Origin: Anaerolineae bacterium
GTDB taxonomy: Bacteria; Chloroflexota; Anaerolineae; JACIWR01
Reading direction: 5' to 3'
Length of the DNA: 10,772 bases
Assembly (NCBI GenBank): GCA_021162125.1
Contig: JAGGZG010000074.1
Location: 1 to 10,772, forward strand
Translations under genes and position numbers: made by a program
The notes under the pieces: model-generated
Seen by the model: the letters and a program-made list of their open reading frames with translations, nothing else
Databases searched by the model: none
Told to the model about the DNA's origin: nothing
Shown here: one piece after another, positions 6,562 through 10,772 of the stretch
How positions within the stretch are numbered: position 1 is the stretch's first letter
Layout of the letters: each line of letters begins with the position of its first letter

Positions 6562-6611
6562 CCCCCGTGAAACGGGGGAGCTAGAGGGGGGCGTTTGAAA
6601 CGCCCCCCTCT
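6562..6611. repeat. Tandem pair of perfect hairpins in the mgsA-LysM spacer
   Basis: The first hairpin pairs CCCCCGT-type arms 6562-6568 and 6572-6578 around GAAA's first three bases. The second is a perfect 13-bp stem, 6583-6595 with 6599-6611, around a three-base loop (TGA) and containing six consecutive G-C pairs. Neither has a downstream T-run on the plus strand. Structure and composition fit REP-like or small interspersed palindromic elements rather than simple terminators, although a terminator role for mgsA is possible. Confidence 0.65.
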
Positions 6612-6622
6612 GATCAATATAC

Positions 6623-6651
6623 GTGACAGATGACCAAGAATGTTGTATAAT
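6623..6651 (+). promoter_or_regulatory. Sigma-70-type promoter for the LysM gene
   Basis: GTGACA (6623-6628, five of six matches to TTGACA) is followed after 17 bases by a perfect TATAAT (6646-6651). Predicted transcription starts near 6658, giving a leader of about 58 bases. It begins only 12 bases after the palindrome cluster. Confidence 0.8.
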
Positions 6652-6699
6652 AAGGTCAAGCATCGCGATGCTCTTGCCAGCGTGACTTGCTCCCGAGGG

Positions 6700-6711
6700 A
6701 AGGAGGTGATC
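6700..6711 (+). promoter_or_regulatory. Extended Shine-Dalgarno of the LysM gene
   Basis: AAGGAGGTGATC matches, over 12 bases, the reverse complement of the conserved 3' end of bacterial 16S rRNA. Four bases separate it from ATG 6716. This is far longer than usual ribosome binding sites and fixes the start. It suggests strong translation. Confidence 0.85.
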
Positions 6712-6715
6712 GCGA

Positions 6716-7117
6716 ATGAAACGCATCGCTTTCGTGGGGGGTATCGTTTTGGTACTCATCGGCGTCCTCGTCAGCCCCGCTAACGCCGCACCCCCAAAGA
6801 GTGGCCCGGTCTACCATTACGTCCGGTGGGGGGAGAACCTGACCCAAATCGCCTGGCGCTACGGCACCACGGTCTGGTCCATCGCCCAGCTCAACGGCAT
6901 CGCCAACCCCAATCGCATCTACGCCGGGCAGGTATTGCTGATCTACCCCGGCACAGGCTATTCCTACCCATACACTGTTTACACAGTGCGTTGGGGCGAC
7001 ACGCTGACCTCCATCGCCTGGCGATTTGGCACCAGTCCATGGGCCATCGCTCAGGCCAACGGTATCTACAATCTCAACTACATCTATGCCGGGCAGCGGT
7101 TAATTATCCCCAACTAG
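6716..7117 (+). CDS. Secreted protein with two LysM domains
   Basis: The 133-aa protein consists of an export signal and two LysM modules with nothing else. The signal peptide has KR at 2-3, a hydrophobic core about 5-20 and a likely cleavage after ANA (22-24). LysM 1 spans about 33-77 (YHYVRWGENLTQIAWRYG...) and LysM 2 about 88-132 (YTVRWGDTLTSIAWRFG...). Both contain the W-G-(E/D)-x-L-(T)-x-I-A start, the A-Q-x-N-G-I centre and the I-Y-A-G-Q-x-L-x-I end, and they are close copies of each other. LysM modules bind N-acetylglucosamine-containing glycans such as peptidoglycan. With no catalytic domain this is probably a cell-wall-binding or structural protein. It has its own promoter, a very strong ribosome binding site and its own terminator, so it is a single-gene, probably well-expressed unit. 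Confidence 0.92.
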   Translation: MKRIAFVGGIVLVLIGVLVSPANAAPPKSGPVYHYVRWGENLTQIAWRYGTTVWSIAQLNGIANPNRIYAGQVLLIYPGTGYSYPYTVYTVRWGDTLTSIAWRFGTSPWAIAQANGIYNLNYIYAGQRLIIPN

Positions 7118-7153
7118 CCATGCTGGACACGGCACCGCGATGTGAATCCCACG

Positions 7154-7198
7154 TCAGGGGCATCAATTATCAGCGATGCCCCTGAATCTTTTCAGGGG
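7154..7198. terminator. Convergent terminator region with three interchangeable hairpin arms
   Basis: TCAGGGGCATC (7154-7164) pairs with GATGCCCCTGA (7175-7185), an 11-bp stem followed by ATCTTTT, giving a good plus-strand terminator for the LysM gene. A third arm, TCAGGGG (7192-7198), can pair instead with CCCCTGA (7179-7185) around a six-base loop. That hairpin lies six bases beyond the stop codon of the minus-strand HD gene and would be the first to form in its transcript. The region thus serves both converging genes. Confidence 0.8.
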
Positions 7199-7204
7199 CC
7201 GCTC

Positions 7205-7978
7205 CTACAGCGTGTAGAACTCGATGAGTCGTTTCTCCGTCTCTCCCTCGATGCGGGCCACGACCTCCACGTAGAGAGCGATGCTGGAATTGCGCAGCTT
7301 GCGCTTGAGCAACTCGTCCACCTGAAAGATGCCCGCCGAGTTGGTCATGGTAATCTCTATGCGAACAGGCACTTTCTCCCCCTTCTGCAGGGAGACGGCA
7401 TCAATGGCCGCCGCCGACACAGAATGGATATTGGTTTCGCCAGCCTCGAAAGGGATGCGCGAGCGGCCCTGGGTCATATCCAGAGCATCGGCCACCTTCA
7501 TCACGCCGGCCTCGATTGTCAGACAGCGCTCATCCCAGCGATGAGCGATCATGGCGTGCAAAGTCTCGGCAGTGATGATCGTGCGCTGCCTTTCATCGTA
7601 CACCCCATCCAAAAGCTGCCGCAGTTTGGGTACGGCCAGCACCAGGCTATGCTGCTCGTGGTTATCCCGATGGATAGCGATGCCCAGGTCGTGCAGGCAA
7701 GCAGCGAGGACGACGATCACCTCCGCATCGTCCTGGGTCAGTCCGTAGTTGTCTTCCACGCTGGTCGTGATCCCGGCCTCCATCAACAAGCGCAGGAGTT
7801 TGAGCGCTGCATTGGCCACGATGCGAACGTGTGTCGCTCCGTGGTCACTGATGCCACCCCGATCTACAGCATTGATGTTGACGCACTTCCACAGTTGTTC
7901 CAACTCGACGTCCTGGTTGATCCGCGCCACTACCTGGCGTAGCTTATCGTTGTGGCGCGTAGGTACTTTCAGAAGCAT
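7205..7978 (-). CDS. HD-domain metal-dependent phosphohydrolase
   Basis: This is a 257-aa cytoplasmic protein with an HD-superfamily core. Probable metal ligands are H50 (DHGATHVRIV), H96-D97 (CLHDLG), H103 and D164 (KVADALDMTQGR), with further histidines at 110, 141 and 146. The order H...HD...D defines the superfamily, whose members hydrolyse phosphomonoesters, nucleotides or cyclic nucleotides. The C-terminal 90 residues contain beta-rich sequence (VPVRIEITMTNSAGIFQVDELL) outside the HD core, a possible regulatory or dimerisation part. Start ATG 7978 is supported by GGGAGGTG on the minus strand (7987-7994), eight bases away. It lies just downstream of the HEAT-repeat gene but is separated from it by a terminator, so it probably has its own promoter, which I could not locate confidently in the short gap. 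Its substrate is unknown. Confidence 0.85.
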   Translation of the reverse strand: MLLKVPTRHNDKLRQVVARINQDVELEQLWKCVNINAVDRGGISDHGATHVRIVANAALKLLRLLMEAGITTSVEDNYGLTQDDAEVIVVLAACLHDLGIAIHRDNHEQHSLVLAVPKLRQLLDGVYDERQRTIITAETLHAMIAHRWDERCLTIEAGVMKVADALDMTQGRSRIPFEAGETNIHSVSAAAIDAVSLQKGEKVPVRIEITMTNSAGIFQVDELLKRKLRNSSIALYVEVVARIEGETEKRLIEFYTL

Positions 7979-8027
7979 GGTTCAGCACCTCCCTACCCTA
8001 CCTCGTTCGCAATGAAATCGTACCTCA

Positions 8028-8061
8028 GAAAAATGGAACAGGCGGGCACAGAGCCCGCCTG
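8028..8061 (-). terminator. Intrinsic terminator of the HEAT-repeat gene
   Basis: Read on the minus strand, CAGGCGGGC and GCCCGCCTG form a perfect 9-bp stem (8053-8061 with 8039-8047) around a five-base loop. TTCCATTTTT (8029-8038) follows. This is a textbook intrinsic terminator about 23 bases after the stop codon. Confidence 0.9.
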
Positions 8062-8083
8062 TGGTAATCGTGGAACGAGGGCA

Positions 8084-9013
8084 TCAGTCCTCGTCTTCAA
8101 ACTCCTCAAGCTCATCCTCGATATCTTCGTCCATGAGCCATTCCGTGAGTTCTTCCTCCTCCAGGAACATATCCTCCATCAAGCCGCTAAAAAGAGACCA
8201 CTCCTCCAACGCATCCTCAGCAACTTCGCGAATTTCCTCGTCCTCGCCCAGGATCGTCAACTCGTCCAGCCGTTCGAATGCTTCCTCCCACCCCGTCTGG
8301 CCCAATGCCCAGATAGCTTCCAGCTTGACGTCGCGGTCCTCCGAGTAGGTGAGCCGCCACAGTTCCTTGCCGGCCTCCTCCAGCCCTACCTCCCCGGCGG
8401 CGCGAATGGCCTCCACCTGCAGCTCTTTCCGGGGATTGCGGAGTTCCTTCAGGATAGTGTCCGTCCAGCGAACATTCGCGCTACGCCCCATAGCGAAGAT
8501 AGCGCTCATTTTCATCTTCGGATCCGGGTGGGCATAGGCTTCTTCGATGATGGAAAAGACCTCGTCATCGGTGTGGAAGCCGAGTGCTTCTACCGCATAG
8601 CGCCGCTCGTCCAGCGGTTTGGCCGCGTCACGATAGAGGTCGATCAGGAAGCGCCTGACCCGCAGGAAATCCTCCTGGGGCAATTCATCGGCGCGCATCA
8701 ATTCCTCCATCTCGCCCCAGTCGAAATCGTAGTCGGCCATTTCCCCCTCATAGATAAACCGGCCGAGGGTAATGATCGCCTTGCAGCGCACGTCGGCGCT
8801 GGGATCGTGCTCCGCCTTATCTATGAGGTGATCAATCAGCTCAGGCTCGGGATAATCCCACAGATTCTCAATCGCCAGAGCGCGTACTTCTGGATCCTCA
8901 TCGTCGAGATACTCCAGTAAAACAGGCAGATAATCCGTAGTGAAGTCACTTGCCCCCACTACATCTTTCAGGAAGGTTATCTTCTCCTGTTTAGTCAAGC
9001 TGTCTCTGGTCAT
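8084..9013 (-). CDS. HEAT-repeat protein with highly acidic C-terminal tail
   Basis: The 309-aa protein is built largely of helical HEAT/PBS-lyase-like repeats. Recognisable copies are near residues 29-66 (DDEDPEVRALAIENL), 68-88 (DPSADVRCKAIITLG), 134-161, 163-194 (DPKMKMSAIFAMG), 195-228 (RKELQVEAIRAAGEVG) and 229-262 (DRDVKLEAIWALGQTG). Such solenoids bind other proteins, and no catalytic motif is visible. The last 30 residues (280-309) contain 19 Asp or Glu, a probably disordered polyanionic tail. I chose ATG 9013 because AGGAGG (minus strand, 9020-9025) lies six bases upstream and the promoter lies upstream of it. An upstream in-frame extension to 9172 gives a basic, non-conserved-looking leader that would overlap the promoter. 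The function is unknown; a scaffold or chaperone-like role is possible. Confidence 0.85.
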   Translation of the reverse strand: MTRDSLTKQEKITFLKDVVGASDFTTDYLPVLLEYLDDEDPEVRALAIENLWDYPEPELIDHLIDKAEHDPSADVRCKAIITLGRFIYEGEMADYDFDWGEMEELMRADELPQEDFLRVRRFLIDLYRDAAKPLDERRYAVEALGFHTDDEVFSIIEEAYAHPDPKMKMSAIFAMGRSANVRWTDTILKELRNPRKELQVEAIRAAGEVGLEEAGKELWRLTYSEDRDVKLEAIWALGQTGWEEAFERLDELTILGEDEEIREVAEDALEEWSLFSGLMEDMFLEEEELTEWLMDEDIEDELEEFEDED

Positions 9014-9064
9014 GGGTTGCCTCCTCATCCCCCGCTTCACCCCACGAGTAAGTAGATCACATAA

Positions 9065-9093
9065 ATTGTACCACGTTTTTGTCTTTTTGACCA
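9065..9093 (-). promoter_or_regulatory. Promoter of the HEAT-repeat gene
   Basis: On the minus strand TGGTCA (9088-9093) and TACAAT (9065-9070) are separated by 17 bases. Transcription would start near 9058, about 45 bases before ATG 9013. The rest of the 245-base spacer (9014-9258) holds an A/T-rich run next to the -35 and a small CGGATT/AATCCG hairpin at 9161-9176. I see no clear terminator for the methyltransferase gene there. Confidence 0.6.
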
Positions 9094-9258
9094 GCCCTTT
9101 TTGCCGTTTTTTTCTAATTCTAACCCCGCAAAGGCACCTGCGTTCTTTCCTCACCTCCGCCGGATTTGGCAATCCGCAGCGATCAAACGCGGTGCGGGCG
9201 TTCTGATGCTACAATCGCAGTGGGCCGGAGTGCGGTTAGCACTAAAGGGGATCTCGAC

Positions 9259-9906
9259 TCAGGGGCGGCACACTTGCACGCACCAGTGAGCGTGATGACA
9301 GACACTGCCAGCTTCGTCCGTCGTGTCCGATTCCTCCAGGCGGAGGGCCAGTATCTCGAAATCGCCGAGCAGACGGCGCACACCGTCCTCGTCAAAGTAA
9401 CGATGCAGAATGCCGGAGTCGTTGCCAACTGCCCGGATGAAGGTGTCCGGCTCGACTTCCCGCCCCTGGCGGTAGCTGCCGGCACGGGTCGAGATCAACG
9501 TCAGCAAAGCCAGGCCACCAGGCCGCAGAACGCGGTGGATTTCTGCAACGGTACGCCGAACGTCGCTCAGCCGACCGTGATAAATGACGAACGTGCTGAC
9601 CAGGCCGCCAAACGCGCCATCGTGGTAAGGGAGAGCGGCCATGTCACTGTACTGGAGGTGGGCAGTCAGTCCCTCCGTGGCCATCCATTGCCGGGCGTAG
9701 GTCAGCCCTCGCGCGGAGATGTCGCAGGCCCAAACGTCGAATCCCTGACCCGCCAGGTACACCGCGTGTCGCCCCGTGCCACAACCCAGATCGAGTATTC
9801 GCTGTGCGCCAGCGGCGCGCAACTCTGGCACGAACTCAACAATAGCCTGATGTGCGTCCCGCCAGCGGAACTTTTCTTGTGTGAACAGTTCATCCCAGGT
9901 TGGCAT
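9259..9906 (-). CDS. Class I SAM-dependent methyltransferase
   Basis: The 215-aa protein has a complete Rossmann-type methyltransferase fold of the Methyltransf_11/25 kind. Motif I is LDLGCGTGRH (38-47). The acidic residue after strand 2 is D62 (ACDIS), and D88 (SDMAALPY) is in the adenine-contacting position. Post-motif FGGLVSTFVIYH (99-110) and RVLRPGG (125-131) complete the core. The acceptor substrate is unknown; the closest-looking relatives include small-molecule and tellurite-resistance-type enzymes. I chose ATG 9906 (MPTWDELF), a start pattern familiar in this family, preceded by AGGT. ATG 9918 is the alternative. The start lies inside the upstream macro-domain gene (17-base overlap), so the two are translated from one transcript. 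An in-frame extension back to 9993 is unlikely because it would overlap that gene further. Confidence 0.88.
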   Translation of the reverse strand: MPTWDELFTQEKFRWRDAHQAIVEFVPELRAAGAQRILDLGCGTGRHAVYLAGQGFDVWACDISARGLTYARQWMATEGLTAHLQYSDMAALPYHDGAFGGLVSTFVIYHGRLSDVRRTVAEIHRVLRPGGLALLTLISTRAGSYRQGREVEPDTFIRAVGNDSGILHRYFDEDGVRRLLGDFEILALRLEESDTTDEAGSVCHHAHWCVQVCRP

Positions 9907-10483
9907 TCTGACCTGCATCTCCAAAGCGGCGGCGAGCTTCCTCGGCGAAGATGTTCGCCGTGTGCCGGTCAATGTTGCACAGGTTGACCTCACGCACGCT
10001 GCCTTCGGGGTGGGCCGCCAGGAACTCGTCCACCGTAGCCAGTATCACCTCAGCGCACAGCGGCTTGGGGAAGCCGAAAATCCCCGATGAGATGCCCGGA
10101 ATGGATACGCTGCTCAGACCATGTTCGCTGGCCAGTTGCAGCGCACTGCGCACGGCACTGGCCAACAACTCCGGCTCGTCCCCGCGCTTACGCCACACCG
10201 GCCCCACGGCGTGAATGACGTAACGGCAGGGCAAATTACCCGCTCCGGTGATGGCTGCTGTGCCAGTGCGCACTGGCCCGTGCTCCTGCACCCAGCGATT
10301 GCTCTCCTCCTGGATGCTATACCCACCCCGGCGCACAATCGCGCCTGCCACCCCACCGCCGTGAGCCAGGTGCTCGTTGGCGGCATTGACAATGGCATCC
10401 ACCTGCTCCCCCGTCAAGTCGCCACGGACTACGCGAATGATCTGGCCAGACTCAGTCTGGTGTTCGAATAGAATCTCTCGCAA
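9890..10483 (-). CDS. Macro-domain protein (ADP-ribose-binding / O-acetyl-ADP-ribose deacetylase-like)
   Basis: The 197-aa protein carries one macro domain across most of its length. Its signatures are GDLT (residues 21-24 from the chosen start), D-A-I-V-N-A-A-N (about 29-36), the GGGVAGAI loop that holds the distal ribose, Y-V-I-H-A-V-G-P (about 88-95) and the S-I-P-G-I-S-S-G-I-F-G-F-P phosphate loop (about 126-138). Members bind ADP-ribose and many remove ADP-ribosyl or acetyl groups. The Asn pair in VNAAN and the GGGVAGAI loop match the hydrolytic MacroD/YmdB-like group. I prefer the TTG start at 10483, which has AGGAGGT (10488-10494) four bases away; a GTG at 10522 would add 13 residues but shows no ribosome binding site. 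It overlaps the methyltransferase gene and is the first gene of that pair. Confidence 0.88.
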   Translation of the reverse strand: MREILFEHQTESGQIIRVVRGDLTGEQVDAIVNAANEHLAHGGGVAGAIVRRGGYSIQEESNRWVQEHGPVRTGTAAITGAGNLPCRYVIHAVGPVWRKRGDEPELLASAVRSALQLASEHGLSSVSIPGISSGIFGFPKPLCAEVILATVDEFLAAHPEGSVREVNLCNIDRHTANIFAEEARRRFGDAGQNANLG

Positions 10484-10559
10484 AGTGACCTCCTCCCCTC
10501 GAAATTCAGTCAAGTGACACACTGCAGTAGTTTTGCACTTTTTACATTCTCTTTGGGAA

Positions 10560-10630
10560 TCACCGCAAAGGCGCAGAGGACGCCGAGAAAAAGTATAAAA
10601 ATCTCTGCGCCCTCAGTGTCTCGGCGGTGA
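10560..10630. repeat. 71-base imperfect palindromic repeat element (MITE/REP-like)
   Basis: Two 29-base arms (10560-10588 and 10602-10630) are imperfect reverse complements with about 21 matching positions, including a perfect TCACCGC/GCGGTGA at the ends. They enclose a 13-base A/T-rich loop. The ACCGCAAAGGCGCAGAGGACGC type of sequence is one I recall as a recurring intergenic repeat in environmental bacteria. It has no coding capacity. The loop contains TATACT on the minus strand, which might act as a -10 element for the macro-domain gene, but no good -35 accompanies it. Confidence 0.7.
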
Positions 10631-10742
10631 AACGGTCTACCGTATAAACTGCTTTGTAAAATCTGCTAAAGTACTGACACTGATCACGATCGTGAAAATC
10701 CACAGGTAGTTCTTCGCGGATTCGTGGGGCTATCGCCGGAAG

Positions 10743-10764
10743 GCCTGGACGTAAACGTCCAGGC
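10743..10764. repeat. Perfect hairpin at the right edge
   Basis: GCCTGGACG (10743-10751) and CGTCCAGGC (10756-10764) form a 9-bp stem around TAAA. It may be a terminator for a gene outside the window or part of a repeat; the edge cuts off the context. The stretch 10631-10742 holds only a small palindrome, CACGATCGTG (10685-10694). Confidence 0.55.
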
Positions 10765-10772
10765 TTAAGGAC

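Noticed and set aside
7142..7942. Plus-strand open frame of 266 codons opposite the HD-domain gene
   Set aside because: The minus-strand frame carries conserved HD motifs and a good ribosome binding site. The plus-strand translation has no recognisable motif and no start signal.
7952..8920. Plus-strand open frame of 322 codons opposite the HEAT-repeat gene
   Set aside because: It is produced by the biased codons of the acidic, repeat-rich minus-strand gene. It lacks a ribosome binding site and runs through the terminator hairpin.
9014..9172. N-terminal extension of the HEAT-repeat protein
   Set aside because: It encodes a basic leader unlike the rest of the protein and covers the TGGTCA/TACAAT promoter. 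The AGGAGG at 9020-9025 clearly serves ATG 9013.
10560..10630. Possible CRISPR repeat or tRNA-like structure
   Set aside because: There is one inverted pair only, with no regularly spaced direct repeats. It also has no tRNA-like T-arm or acceptor stem.

Overview
The window looks like a chromosomal segment of a moderately GC-rich bacterium. I would guess a Chloroflexota (Anaerolineae-like) lineage. That guess rests on the style of the sugar permeases (SFRP...TGWW...VF, then FTLSNY), a TreT-type trehalose synthase, a Tat-exported phosphoesterase and GC-rich intergenic palindromes; no rRNA or other marker confirms it. I see no phage, transposase or CRISPR signature.

Bases 1-4893 (+ strand) hold a carbohydrate uptake and utilisation cluster. 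It contains the C-terminus of a probable solute-binding protein, a strong hairpin, a MalF-type permease, a MalG-type permease that overlaps it by 4 bases, a GT4 glycosyltransferase of the trehalose synthase (TreT) family, and a sugar-isomerase-like TIM barrel protein. The order binding protein - permease - permease - treT resembles the trehalose/maltose transport operon of Thermococcales, which suggests a trehalose- or maltose-like substrate. No ATPase subunit is present, so it must be encoded elsewhere. The outstanding oddity is the second permease. Its first extracytoplasmic loop carries an in-frame insertion of about 75 residues that looks like a class I cytochrome c domain (a CSPCH heme motif and a C-terminal helix-like end), followed by a second, Cys-containing insertion. 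This would be a sugar-transporter subunit with a possible heme c or redox-sensing domain on its outer face.

Bases 5016-7192 (+ strand) hold a promoter driving a Tat-signal metallophosphoesterase and methylglyoxal synthase. A 334-base intergenic stretch rich in perfect palindromes follows, then a promoter with an exceptionally long Shine-Dalgarno driving a secreted two-LysM protein, and a terminator region of three mutually exclusive hairpin arms.

Bases 7205-10483 (- strand) hold an HD-domain phosphohydrolase, a HEAT-repeat protein with a very acidic tail (with its own promoter and terminator), and a two-gene unit in which a macro-domain protein overlaps a class I SAM methyltransferase. The right end (10484-10772) is non-coding and contains a 71-base imperfect palindromic element of MITE/REP type and a further perfect hairpin.
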